Both the position numbers and the translations under genes were made by a program. From DASRFR01 sp035651455 (lineage in GTDB: Bacteria; Acidobacteriota; Terriglobia; Terriglobales; Acidobacteriaceae): a stretch of DNA of 64,000 bases. The notes under the pieces are model-generated. The model saw only the letters and a program-made list of their open reading frames with translations, ran no database searches and was not told the DNA's origin. The stretch covers positions 1 through 64,000 of the forward strand of contig DASRFR010000049.1 of assembly GCA_035651455.1 (NCBI GenBank), given 5' to 3'. Below, piece by piece: positions 17,831 to 26,517 of this stretch. Numbering within the stretch: position 1 is the first letter of the stretch; each line of letters starts with the position of its first letter.

Positions 17831-18274
17831 GGGTCAGCTCCAAAAGTCGGATTGTCAGGCCGCAGATGGCACGGCCGGAACTGAACTCTAACCAGCTCTT
17901 GAATTCAGCGCTGAGAAGAATGTATGTGGGATTACCACGTGTCAAGGAGGCAAAAGGCTCTAGACGGGGCGGTGGGCGCGAGGTTCATCAGCAATTCCCG
18001 GCTCACGGTTCTAATGCGGGCGCGTTGAGTATTTCACGTGCATCCGGCTTAGTAAGTAAGAGCTGAAGCAATGACCCGCGCACAAGACGCAAAGAAAGCT
18101 CGCCGCATAAAGTCTCGGAAGCGTGTATCGCACGCAGTGAATCATAGCGGGAACAGAAAATCCTATAGTGTGCAGCACACGTGCACCGCCAAGCGGCAGG
18201 CCAACCGCTCCCGTCCCTGCGCCGCGACAACCTGCATTTGGCATAGTAGGTCGTGGAAGTTGGGTGAAAATTAC
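17831..18274. other. Intergenic region before tRNA-Ser, no gene seen
   Basis: 444 bases between the sialidase-like gene start and the tRNA 3' end. Open frames cross it on both strands, but they run through the tRNA or lack start sites and family resemblance. It should carry the promoter of the minus-strand gene at 16349-17830. Confidence 0.5.
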
Positions 18275-18364
18275 TGGCGGAGAGGGAGGGATTCGAACCC
18301 CCGATACCCTTCCGGGTATGCCGGTTTTCAAGACCGGTGCCATCAACCGCTCGGCCACCTCTCC
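18275..18364 (-). tRNA. tRNA-Ser (anticodon UGA), CCA encoded
   Basis: On the minus strand the sequence runs GGAGAGGTGGCCGAGCGGTT to CCTCTCC plus G and the encoded CCA. The acceptor stem GGAGAGG/CCTCTCC pairs fully. The anticodon stem-loop CCGGTCTTGAAAACCGG carries TGA, the reader of UCA serine codons. The long variable arm (GCATACCCGGAAGGGTATC) is a class II feature expected for tRNA-Ser. The T loop GTTCGAATC is canonical. Confidence 0.97.
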
Positions 18365-18628
18365 GGCTGGATTGGCTCTACTATATTTGCAGGCAGTTTC
18401 GCGCAGCGCAAGTCCTGGCGCCGTCTCGGCGCGGTCCAGTCGCATCTCCTGCCACCATGAGCAGATCACGTCGAACTCTGGCGCGAAACCTCTTCCCAAG
18501 CCGCATTCCCGTGGGGCTGTACGTTGGCTCGCCAAACTGCGTATTCGCAAGCTGTGGCGGGTTTGGGCTAGAATTGTAAGAGCGCCGCCGGCAATCGGGG
18601 CGCCGAAGTGACCTGCGTCAAACCTGAT

Positions 18629-19225
18629 ATGAAACAGCTCCTGTTGCTGGTTATAGCCCTGACGATCACCGTCTCTTTTGCTGTCGCGCAGCCGCAAAAC
18701 GACGCCTTACTTTCCACGCTGAAGCCGCCCAAAGGCGCCCAGGTCGCTATTATTGTCTTTGAGGATCTCGAGTGTCCCGACTGCGCCCGCGCGGCGCCGT
18801 TGTTGGAAGAGGCTGCCCGCACCTACAACATCCCGATAGTGCAGCACGATTTTCCGCTGCCATTTCATGCGTGGTCTTTCGATGCCGCGGTGGTGGCGCG
18901 CTATTTCGATACGAAATCGAAGAAATTGGGGAACGAATTCCGCGACCAGTGCTTCGCCCATCAATTGGAAATTACCAAGGACAATCTTCGGGGTTTCGCC
19001 GAGAAATTTGCCACCGAACACAAGCTCGAGTTGCCATTTGTGGTTGATCCGGACGGCAAACTGTCGGCCGAGGTGCGTGCCGACCGCGATCTCGGGCAGC
19101 GCATAGGACTGGAGCACACTCCCACCATCTACGTGGTCAGCAACAAGAAACAGGGCAAGCCCTTCGTGGAAGTCGTGGATCGCAGCCAACTCTACTCTCT
19201 CATCGACAGCATGAAGAGCGAGTAG
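18629..19225 (+). CDS. Secreted DsbA-like thioredoxin-fold protein
   Basis: 198 residues from the ATG at 18629; a signal peptide follows (LLLLVIALTITVSFAVA). The thioredoxin-fold active site is CPDC at residues 49-52 within FEDLECPDCARAAP. The cis-proline loop is present as GLEHTPTIYVV. The insertion between them is helical, as in DsbA. It likely acts in the periplasm as a thiol oxidase or reductase; the acidic-polar CPDC dipeptide does not match the classic CPHC of DsbA, so the redox direction is open. Single gene, convergent with the minus-strand gene at 19309. Confidence 0.88.
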   Translation: MKQLLLLVIALTITVSFAVAQPQNDALLSTLKPPKGAQVAIIVFEDLECPDCARAAPLLEEAARTYNIPIVQHDFPLPFHAWSFDAAVVARYFDTKSKKLGNEFRDQCFAHQLEITKDNLRGFAEKFATEHKLELPFVVDPDGKLSAEVRADRDLGQRIGLEHTPTIYVVSNKKQGKPFVEVVDRSQLYSLIDSMKSE

Positions 19226-19308
19226 GTTCTGCGAAATTTATGCGGTTTGCGTCTCGTGGCCTGTCAAGCGATAAGGCGTTCTAGCACCCGCCGTTCCGCC
19301 GGGTAGCG

Positions 19309-20064
19309 TCACTTTTCCCACTTCGTCTTTTTGATTCCGAGTGCGTGCAGAATATCCATGGAGAATTCGCTTACCCAATTCACGCCGCTCCCTATTCCAG
19401 CTTGCGACAATGAGTTGTAAGCGCCTTGTGCCCATGGATTGCGATGGGTTGGCCACCAAGTGGCTGAGATCATTCCGGCGGCATAAGCAGCGGCGTACAT
19501 GGGCAACTGCGGGCGCAGTTCGTTCTCGGTGTCGTTGTAAGTGATGAAGTTGCGCACAATGGCGTGGCGAGTACGTGGCCAAAACCCGGTACAGCGGCAG
19601 ATGTCGTAGCGAGTTTCATAGCCCAGGGCCGCGTTTCCTCCCGCGGAAATCGAATTCTGAATGGCGAAGGCGCCGAACCGCGAGCCAAAGCGGCGACCGT
19701 ATCCCGGCATGCCTCCGCCCCATTCGCGAGGTACACTCCGGGCCTGATCGATGCCGGCCGAGAACATGCGCGCCAGGTACGAACCAGCATTCAGGTACGT
19801 CTGCCGAAAATACACGTCTCTTCGCTGCGCGAAGGTCAAAGGAATTAACGGTCCTTGGGGCGGGATGTATGGACCAATCAAGCCGACAATTGGCAGGTCG
19901 CGAATCCTCGTCAGCGTGGACTGACTCTCATCGTGGGCTGGGCGCGCCTGTTGATCAGGCGGCCGCGCGTTAGGTCCCGTTGCGTTGTCTTGCGCGCCGC
20001 AGAGCAGGGCAGCCCACATAAACACCGTAGCTATTCCAGCCAGATAACCTGTGCGCACAGCCAT
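19309..20064 (-). CDS. Exported protein of unknown function
   Basis: 251 residues from the ATG at 20064, where a signal peptide begins (MAVRTGYLAGIATVFMWAAL); a longer frame to 20103 adds 13 residues without an obvious site. The mature part starts with a disordered Pro/Gln/Asp stretch and then carries many Gly, Tyr, Phe and Arg residues (GMPGYGRRFGSRFGAFAIQ, IRDLPIVGLIGPYIPPQ). Two Cys form CRC near residue 160. The alternating small and aromatic pattern suggests an envelope-associated protein. I do not recognise a characterised family. Confidence 0.7.
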   Translation of the reverse strand: MAVRTGYLAGIATVFMWAALLCGAQDNATGPNARPPDQQARPAHDESQSTLTRIRDLPIVGLIGPYIPPQGPLIPLTFAQRRDVYFRQTYLNAGSYLARMFSAGIDQARSVPREWGGGMPGYGRRFGSRFGAFAIQNSISAGGNAALGYETRYDICRCTGFWPRTRHAIVRNFITYNDTENELRPQLPMYAAAYAAGMISATWWPTHRNPWAQGAYNSLSQAGIGSGVNWVSEFSMDILHALGIKKTKWEK

Positions 20065-20134
20065 CCCCGCCGACCACGTTAGCACAACGCACGGGCCGGG
20101 CACCGCGATTCTCGCCTGGTTGTGTTGCGCCCAA

Positions 20135-21733
20135 TCACTCCCCGGCTGCGTAGCGGCGGAAGAAACTGTCGGGCTTCCACTGGGGACGCTGAGGATCGTT
20201 CGCCACCTTGATCATCAAAGTCCGGATCACATCTTCGTATTTACCCGCTGCCGCCAGATCCACAGGCTGATTGAGGTCGTCGGAAGGGGCGTGATAGCGG
20301 TTGGTCAGCCACTCTTTGTAAAGCTGCTCCTGCTCGGCCGTGGTGGGAGCCACATCCATCATCAGCGCGGGAACGCCATGGCGTATGAAGTTGTACTGGT
20401 CACTGCGGATGAATATATTGCGGAGCGGGTGCGGATCGGGCTGCACGGAAACGCCGTTCGCTTGCGCCGCTTCACGGGCGAGATCGCCAAGATCGGATTC
20501 AGCAAGGCCGTATACCGTCAGCGTCTTCAGGGGCACGAGCGGCAGAAACATGTCGATGTTTATGTCCGCAACCATGGATTTCGGGTCCACCGTCGGATGA
20601 GCTGCGAAATACTTTGAACCGAGCAGCCCTTTTTCTTCGGCGGTCACGAAGACGAACAGGAGAGAGCGCTTCAGGTTCTCCGGATGCTTCTTCAGGTAGG
20701 AAGCTACGTCGAGCAGCACTGCGCTGCCGGAGGCATCATCCATGGCGCCGTTGTAAATACGGTCGCCGCTGATAGGCTCGCCGATGCCCACGTGGTCGAT
20801 GTGCGCCGACAGAACGACATCTTCGTTTTTTAGCTGCGGATCGTTGCCCGGCAGTTTGGCAACCAGGTTAGCGGACTCGACAGTTTTGTTTTGTATTTTA
20901 GTTGTGACTTTGATCGTGGCCGGCAATGGAAAATGCGGCATCGGCTTGCGATCCTTGGCCAAGTCTGCAACTTCCTCGAAGGTGTGGCCGGAACCCTCAA
21001 ACAATTTCTCAGCGTGCGCGGGATTGAAATACATGGACAGCTTTTCGCCCGCGGTTTCATTGAATTCCGCCCCAGCCAATTCCATACTGGGATGCAGCCG
21101 GTTCAGCGCGATTCGCGACCAGGGGATGTCCATGGACGCAGGGTTGAAAATCGTGATGATTCCGACTGCCCCGGCGGCGTGAAAGGGCTTCCATCGCTCC
21201 GCCGCAGTCTGGTAGTGCGATGCCAGCGCGCTGGGGATGTCGGCAGGCGAGCCGCTGATCAGCACCGCCACTTTGCCCTTCAGGTCGAGCCCGGCAAGGT
21301 CGTTGTAATTCTTCTCAGGAATATCAAGGCCGTAACCAACAAAGACGAGTGGCGCCTCGACAGATGGCGCTAGGTCCACCCGCGTGCTGAACGCGGCGTC
21401 TTCTCCCAGTGTGAGTGGCTCCGGCTTGCCGTCGCGGATAAGCGCCGCGCTCGATGCTTTCTCGTCCAGTTCACGCGAGATAAATTTGACCGGCTGGTAG
21501 AAGCCCTTGCTGCCGGCGGGCTCTAGTCCCGCTTGTTTTAGCTGCGAAACCACGTACTCTTCGGCTTTGCGCAGGCCGGGACTGCCAGTATCGCGACCCA
21601 GCATATCATCAGCAGCAAGAACCTTAACCTCATTCCACCAGGACTTGCCATCAAAGGCCTGAGTTGACGGAGATTGGGCAACCGCAGCCACGCACATGAG
21701 TAGAATTTCGGCAAAGACGAGTTTACGAACCAT
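20135..21733 (-). CDS. Secreted M28-family zinc peptidase with PA domain
   Basis: 532 residues; the ATG at 21731-21733 is set by GGAGG five bases upstream and a signal peptide (KLVFAEILLMCVAAVAQ). Residues about 100-230 look like the protease-associated insert. The peptidase domain then shows the M28 zinc ligands in order: SAHIDHVG, GAMDDASGSAVLL, the catalytic/ligand Glu pair VTAEEKGLLGS, DINIDM, and a late NRYHAPSDD. This fits an exported aminopeptidase releasing N-terminal amino acids. Monocistronic as far as can be seen. Confidence 0.92.
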   Translation of the reverse strand: MVRKLVFAEILLMCVAAVAQSPSTQAFDGKSWWNEVKVLAADDMLGRDTGSPGLRKAEEYVVSQLKQAGLEPAGSKGFYQPVKFISRELDEKASSAALIRDGKPEPLTLGEDAAFSTRVDLAPSVEAPLVFVGYGLDIPEKNYNDLAGLDLKGKVAVLISGSPADIPSALASHYQTAAERWKPFHAAGAVGIITIFNPASMDIPWSRIALNRLHPSMELAGAEFNETAGEKLSMYFNPAHAEKLFEGSGHTFEEVADLAKDRKPMPHFPLPATIKVTTKIQNKTVESANLVAKLPGNDPQLKNEDVVLSAHIDHVGIGEPISGDRIYNGAMDDASGSAVLLDVASYLKKHPENLKRSLLFVFVTAEEKGLLGSKYFAAHPTVDPKSMVADINIDMFLPLVPLKTLTVYGLAESDLGDLAREAAQANGVSVQPDPHPLRNIFIRSDQYNFIRHGVPALMMDVAPTTAEQEQLYKEWLTNRYHAPSDDLNQPVDLAAAGKYEDVIRTLMIKVANDPQRPQWKPDSFFRRYAAGE

Positions 21734-21858
21734 GAAACCTCCAGGAAGGCTGAAATAATAGTTCAAAGCCTATAAACAAGACACGACACTGCAGAAGCAG
21801 TAAGGATCGGGAAGTGACGCTCTGATTCTGAAATCTCGTACGTGGCTGAGAATTGAGA

Positions 21859-22527
21859 TCATCCTCTCTCGAACTCGTGCTTCTTTTCCAATTCTTTGAG
21901 CGCACTGCTGGCGGCCGCCTCGTACCTTTCCGACTGGGCCATCAACGATTGATTGGCATTCGCATAGCGGCGTTCCATCGTGATCAGGCCCGATTTGGCC
22001 AGGTTGGCAGCCAGTTGAGCCAGGTGGTCGGTAGTCGTTTCCAGGTACATGGCATCGGGCTCGCTGCCGATCCAGACGTCGCCACCCAGCAGTTTGGTCT
22101 GCCAGTAAATCTTCCTTTCCAGAAAAGTTGTGATCACCTCATCAGTAGCATGGCCGAAGATCCACTTGTTCCGCTTGAAATCATAGTGGCGACTGGAAAA
22201 ATGCACCGGCACCAGCTTTCCGGATTTCAGGAATTCGAGTTGTGCTCGGTCGACTTCTTTCCGCAGCGCGGCCAGCACGGGCGCCTCCGCGTCTTTTGGC
22301 TCCAGCGAAGGCATCACCTCACGCACCGTAGCCGACAGATTTACCGCAACCGGCGCATGGAGCGCCTCCGTGTTCGCAAGCCGAATATCAGCGTGGAGGA
22401 CCCAGAAGTCTGCTCCCGAGGTCGACTTGTGGAATGGCCACTTAAGCTCGAACGTGAGTGGCAGACCGGTGAGGGTCATATAGATTTGCTTTTGGTTGGC
22501 GGACTGGCCGTTTGCTGGCGTGCTCAT
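21859..22527 (-). CDS. Conserved-looking protein of unknown function
   Basis: 222-residue soluble protein with no signal peptide or membrane segment. Balanced composition and normal codon use support a real gene. Features: a beta-rich first third (YMTLTGLPLTFELKWPFHK, a motif RHYDFKRNKWIFGHATDEV near residue 112) and an Ala/Leu/Glu-rich helical C-terminus from about 165 that may form a coiled coil. It lies between the PilZ-like gene and the M28 peptidase on the same strand. No family recognised. Confidence 0.65.
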   Translation of the reverse strand: MSTPANGQSANQKQIYMTLTGLPLTFELKWPFHKSTSGADFWVLHADIRLANTEALHAPVAVNLSATVREVMPSLEPKDAEAPVLAALRKEVDRAQLEFLKSGKLVPVHFSSRHYDFKRNKWIFGHATDEVITTFLERKIYWQTKLLGGDVWIGSEPDAMYLETTTDHLAQLAANLAKSGLITMERRYANANQSLMAQSERYEAAASSALKELEKKHEFERG

Positions 22528-22626
22528 CTGGAAGGTCTCTGTCGGGTGGTCGAATCTGACATTCTAACGCGAATCGTGCAGGTTGGGATTAATGGAAACG
22601 CATGTGCGAGTAGGACGTGAGACAGG

Positions 22627-22965
22627 CTAGAGAAGTGCGTTCAATTCGCTATCGAGCTTCTGGCGATCTTCTGCGGAGAGGTTCATGAATTGGAACGGTT
22701 GCAGCCAGCCATTGGTCGCCACCATCGGGAACAGCATTTTGACTTTCACCCGCATCGTGGTCGCGCCGATGTGGAAGACGAGCGTCACTTTGATGCCCTC
22801 GTCCAGCGGCTTGGCAATTTTGACTTGCCCGCCACTGACGGACAACATGTGCAGGGTCACCCGGAGTTGTCGACGGTTCTCAAGAAGAGCCAATCCCAGG
22901 ATGGATCCGCCCAGCTTTACCCGTGGCGCGCGATCGACCCCCTGGTCCTGCGACACTTGTCCCAT
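22627..22965 (-). CDS. PilZ-like domain protein
   Basis: 112 residues with the layout of a single PilZ beta-barrel: LHMLSVSGGQVKIAKPLDEG matches the usual [D/N]xSxxG plus glycine turn, followed by VTLVFHIG and a terminal FQFMNLSAEDRQKLD helix. The N-terminal arginine motif that binds cyclic-di-GMP (RxxxR) is not clearly present (DRAPRVKLGG). It may be a degenerate PilZ, or bind cyclic-di-GMP weakly or not at all. It starts 42 bases downstream of the spermidine-synthase-like gene and may share its transcript. Confidence 0.6.
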   Translation of the reverse strand: MGQVSQDQGVDRAPRVKLGGSILGLALLENRRQLRVTLHMLSVSGGQVKIAKPLDEGIKVTLVFHIGATTMRVKVKMLFPMVATNGWLQPFQFMNLSAEDRQKLDSELNALL

Positions 22966-23007
22966 AAGTGATTACTTAGCGTAACTCGATGGGATCGTGC
23001 CCGCAGG

Positions 23008-25425
23008 TTACGAAAGAGCGTGCACCCGGGAGGTTGCGAGCGCCAGCAAATAAGCCATTGCGCCGCATGCCAGCACCACGTTCAGGCCAAAGTGGATGGC
23101 AATAATCATTGCCAGCACGGAGCCCAAAACGCTGGACGCGGCATTCATGGCCCATGCCCATTCCACTGCATTGTCAGCTGTTTCCTTAACATTGGATGGG
23201 AGGGGCGCGGAAGGGGCGAATTCACGTGCTGGGGCGCTCGCCAGGGCGCGCAACCCAGTAGGGAACGGCATCCCCATGGCGAAGCCTAGCGGGACGAGCA
23301 GCACAGCGCTCACCGACAGCTTCACCGTGAAAGGCAATCCTACCCAAGAGGAGAGCATCACGGGCAGCAGGTAGACATACAGGGCAATCACGGCAGCAAT
23401 TGAAAGCAGAGGCAGCCATCCTTGCGCCGGCGTCGATAACCAGCGACGCGAAAGCACGCTTCCCGCGCCGCTTGAGAGCAGCAACAGAAAGATGACTACC
23501 GTCAGGGCGTATGTCGGGTGTCCCAGGAACAGTACAAAGCGCTGGATAAATGCGATCTCAACCAGAATGTAGCCCATTCCAATCGCCACGAAGTACAGAA
23601 GCGGCAATATCCCCGGGTTTCGTCGGCCGCTGCGCGCCAGCATGGGCAGGATCAGGAACGCGAGCACGGCCACGAGGGAGAGAATCAACACCATTCCCAG
23701 GACCGCGACGCCGAGGTTCACCTTCCAATCGATTGCCTGCTGCAGATTCTGCTCATTCAGAATCTGCCCGGTCTTCAGAGTGAAGAAGAAGAATGGATTA
23801 TTGTCCGTGACGGGCGAAACGTTGTACGGATAGCCGCGCGCGAAGCGATAAGGATCGTTACTGGCGATCAGCTGCGCAAAAGGAGAATTGCCGGGATTCG
23901 ACGGAAAATAAAGCGGCACCAGCACGGGATGGGCAGCCAGATGATTCTGGGCAGCCTGTTCCTCTTCCGGGGTAAATGGAGTTTTCTTGGCCAGCACCAG
24001 CACCGGAATACCGTCTTCGTCCAGGTCACCTTCAGAAGCAACGATGAAGTTCTTCGCCGGATCCGCCACCCCCAGCCGGTGCAGGGCTTCCATCGCCACC
24101 GACACCACCCGCAGCGCTTCGCGGGGCTGTTTGAACTCCCAGCGCGTGATCGCGATCATGCCGTCGGGCCGGAGATGTTCGAAGTATTCGCGAAATGCTT
24201 CCGCGGTGTAGAGATTGTTTTCGCTAAGGGCAAAGGCTCCCGCCGCGGTTGACGCCCAGGTATCCACCAGCGTCATCTGCAACACGTCGTATTTGGCGGA
24301 GGCATTCCGGACGAACGACCGGCCATCGCTGACATGAATGTGAACTTGCGGAATGTCATAAAGGTGATAGGCAAAGTTCGCGTATCTTCCCTTCATGATG
24401 TTGTTCACGATAATGGGATTGATCTCGATTCCGGTGACATTGGGGCTGCCATTTGCCACTGCACGTAACACGTCCACTCCGCCGCCGGGTCCAATAATGG
24501 CGTAATCCCCGTGTGGCCTCAGAACATTCACCACCGACGGTATGGTGCTCATCAGGGCTCGCTGCCATCCGCCCTGCCAGTGGTGCGGATCGACGTTCAT
24601 GATCGAGGTGCCGGCATCGGCATCGATAATGATGTTTCGCGATCCGTTCGGATACGCATCAACCTCCACACGGGAAATGGCATTCCAGCGCGCATATTCC
24701 ATCCCGGTACTCTTGTCGTGCCGCTCACCCTTGGCGTAAATCACGTCAATTAAACCGCCGTAGTAATTTCCGCCGATGATGGTCGCCATGACCGCCGCCC
24801 ATAGCAGCCCGCGTTTGCGGCCGTTTGCCGTCGGAGCCCAGATGCAAGCTGCCAGCAACATGGCGAAGCCGGCGAACAGGACCGCATTAGGGCCCCCAAT
24901 CCAGTTCAGCAGCGGTACTAACGCCAGGCAGGCGGCTGCGCCTCCCATCAGGTCTGCTCCGTACAGCCGGGTAATCAGATGGGTTTCGCGCGCGAACACC
25001 ACCGAGAACAGAAGTCCCGTAAGGAAGAAGGGCACAGCCGACGCCAGGTACATCGTGGTCAGGTTGGAAAAGTTCTCCCATGACAGCTCCAGCGAAACCG
25101 GAACATGCACGATGACTTCCAGGGCGCCCAGAATCAGTACGGCATTGGCCAAGCCCAAATTCGAAGCCAGCCGGCGAGTTTCGACCTTCGCCAGCCGATC
25201 TTTCCAGAGATAAGCGAAGACGCCACCCGCTCCCAGTCCCAGCAAAGCAATCGAAATCGACAGAAAGGCAAAATGGTAGAAGAGGACAACCGAGAACAAG
25301 CGCGTTAAACCGAGTTCAAGTAATAAGGTGGAAAAACTCGTCAACGCGATAGCGGATAGATATGCCCAGTCCTGGCCGCGAGTCGGAACTTCGGGCACAA
25401 CCGCAGCGGGTGTGGTGGACGCCAT
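23008..25425 (-). CDS. Polytopic membrane protein with spermidine-synthase-like domain
   Basis: 805 residues. The first 220 contain about seven membrane helices. The central part (about 300-450) is a class I methyltransferase fold close to spermidine synthase: the nucleotide loop AIIGPGGGVDVLRAVANG, the acidic strand end TGIEINPI and the later DGRSFVRN and TLVDTWAS. A second group of about six helices covers 600-800. Spermidine-synthase-like domains fused to membrane helices are frequent in environmental bacteria but largely uncharacterised. The catalytic Asp pair of true aminopropyltransferases is not obvious, so polyamine synthesis should not be assumed. Confidence 0.85.
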   Translation of the reverse strand: MASTTPAAVVPEVPTRGQDWAYLSAIALTSFSTLLLELGLTRLFSVVLFYHFAFLSISIALLGLGAGGVFAYLWKDRLAKVETRRLASNLGLANAVLILGALEVIVHVPVSLELSWENFSNLTTMYLASAVPFFLTGLLFSVVFARETHLITRLYGADLMGGAAACLALVPLLNWIGGPNAVLFAGFAMLLAACIWAPTANGRKRGLLWAAVMATIIGGNYYGGLIDVIYAKGERHDKSTGMEYARWNAISRVEVDAYPNGSRNIIIDADAGTSIMNVDPHHWQGGWQRALMSTIPSVVNVLRPHGDYAIIGPGGGVDVLRAVANGSPNVTGIEINPIIVNNIMKGRYANFAYHLYDIPQVHIHVSDGRSFVRNASAKYDVLQMTLVDTWASTAAGAFALSENNLYTAEAFREYFEHLRPDGMIAITRWEFKQPREALRVVSVAMEALHRLGVADPAKNFIVASEGDLDEDGIPVLVLAKKTPFTPEEEQAAQNHLAAHPVLVPLYFPSNPGNSPFAQLIASNDPYRFARGYPYNVSPVTDNNPFFFFTLKTGQILNEQNLQQAIDWKVNLGVAVLGMVLILSLVAVLAFLILPMLARSGRRNPGILPLLYFVAIGMGYILVEIAFIQRFVLFLGHPTYALTVVIFLLLLSSGAGSVLSRRWLSTPAQGWLPLLSIAAVIALYVYLLPVMLSSWVGLPFTVKLSVSAVLLVPLGFAMGMPFPTGLRALASAPAREFAPSAPLPSNVKETADNAVEWAWAMNAASSVLGSVLAMIIAIHFGLNVVLACGAMAYLLALATSRVHALS

Positions 25426-25474
25426 AATTTTTGCTCGGAGCGCCCAGTTTAGCAGAGAGAAACTACGCGGGATC

Positions 25475-25852
25475 TTAGGTTTCCAGGATCACCATTGCCA
25501 TTGCTTGTTCTACGGTATGGGTAATGGAGAGCGATACGTTTTGCACGCCGAGCTTCGCGGCAAACTCTGCCGCCTTGCCATGAAACTGAACCGTGGGCCG
25601 GCTGCCCGGCTTGCGTGAGACCTCGATATCGCGCCAGCCCACGCCATGGTTCCAACCTGTCCCCAGCGCCTTCATGCCCGCTTCTTTTGCGGCGAACCGT
25701 CCCGCGAATCGTTCCGCGGCATTCGCCTTTGATTGGCAGTACAGGATTTCACCTGGCGTGAACACCCGCCGCATAAAGCGGTCGCCAAAGCGCGCCAGTG
25801 CAGCGCGGATTCTGGGAACCTCGGCGATATCAATGCCGGTGCCGACGATCAT
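25475..25852 (-). CDS. acpS: Holo-[acyl-carrier-protein] synthase AcpS
   Basis: 125 residues, the usual AcpS length. It transfers the 4'-phosphopantetheine arm from CoA to acyl carrier protein. Both family signatures are visible: GTGIDIAEVPRI at the N-terminus with the Mg-binding Asp, and RFAAKEAGMKALGTG with the Glu/Lys pair. The C-terminal strand ISITHT-like SLSITHTVEQAMAMV is also typical. It starts 22 bases after nothing else on this strand; the upstream neighbour on the minus strand is the DUF488 gene. Confidence 0.95.
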   Translation of the reverse strand: MIVGTGIDIAEVPRIRAALARFGDRFMRRVFTPGEILYCQSKANAAERFAGRFAAKEAGMKALGTGWNHGVGWRDIEVSRKPGSRPTVQFHGKAAEFAAKLGVQNVSLSITHTVEQAMAMVILET

Positions 25853-25912
25853 GGAAGAAAGTTAACACAGCGCAGCCAATCGGGTTGAACGGCCCCGGCT
25901 TAGTGAAGTGAA

Positions 25913-26443
25913 TTACAGAAGCCGGTCGCCTTTGTAAATGAGCTGCTCCCCCACGAGCCGCGCTTCCGGCATAAGCTTGTGCGCACGCACAGGCCCTTCG
26001 GCATCAATGTGCAACACCTCGTGCCCGTGCGCCACCAGCCAATCCGAAACCAGCATGCGATGGCAGCGGAAATACACTCGCTCCGCGCACATATAGGCGG
26101 TGCGGGAGTGGTTAGCAACGTCGAGCAATTCGCCCACCCCGTGTTCGAACTCCGAGGTCAACATGTAATCGGCGTAATTTCGAAAACTCGCATTCCGAAG
26201 TTCCACGTTGGGCGAATCATCCCGAATCTTCCCACGCCTCCCACCCAGCTCTTTCAACCAGACATATCGAATGCCGGCCTGTGGAAGCGCGTTCTGCAGC
26301 GACTCGCGATTAAAGTGCGGCAGCCGCCGCGACATGGGAAAGGATCGAATGTCCGCGAGTACCTGGATGGAATGAGCCTGCAGCGCGGAAATCAGCTCGT
26401 CTAGCGAGCGGGTGGAATGACCGATGGTGTAGAGAACCGCCAC
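25913..26443 (-). CDS. DUF488 family protein
   Basis: 176 residues. The family opening is clear: YTIGHSTRSLDELI, then LADIRSFPMSRRLPHFN and YVWLKELGGRRG. A Cys-containing strand (RTAYMCAERVYFRCHRMLVSDWL) follows, as in the family core. DUF488 proteins are small alpha/beta proteins without an established biochemical role; some lie beside DNA-modification or nuclease genes, which is not the case here. Encoded between selA and acpS on the same strand. Confidence 0.88.
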   Translation of the reverse strand: MAVLYTIGHSTRSLDELISALQAHSIQVLADIRSFPMSRRLPHFNRESLQNALPQAGIRYVWLKELGGRRGKIRDDSPNVELRNASFRNYADYMLTSEFEHGVGELLDVANHSRTAYMCAERVYFRCHRMLVSDWLVAHGHEVLHIDAEGPVRAHKLMPEARLVGEQLIYKGDRLL

Positions 26444-26517
26444 GCAATCAGCTCAGGGCAAATGTGAGGTTATAAAGCTCGCACCGCGCACTTTGGTGGC
26501 AATCAGGTCGAAGTTCG

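Noticed and set aside
18011..18697. Long minus-strand open frame running through the tRNA-Ser region
   Set aside because: It crosses a clear tRNA gene and the oppositely placed thioredoxin-fold gene, and has no family resemblance.
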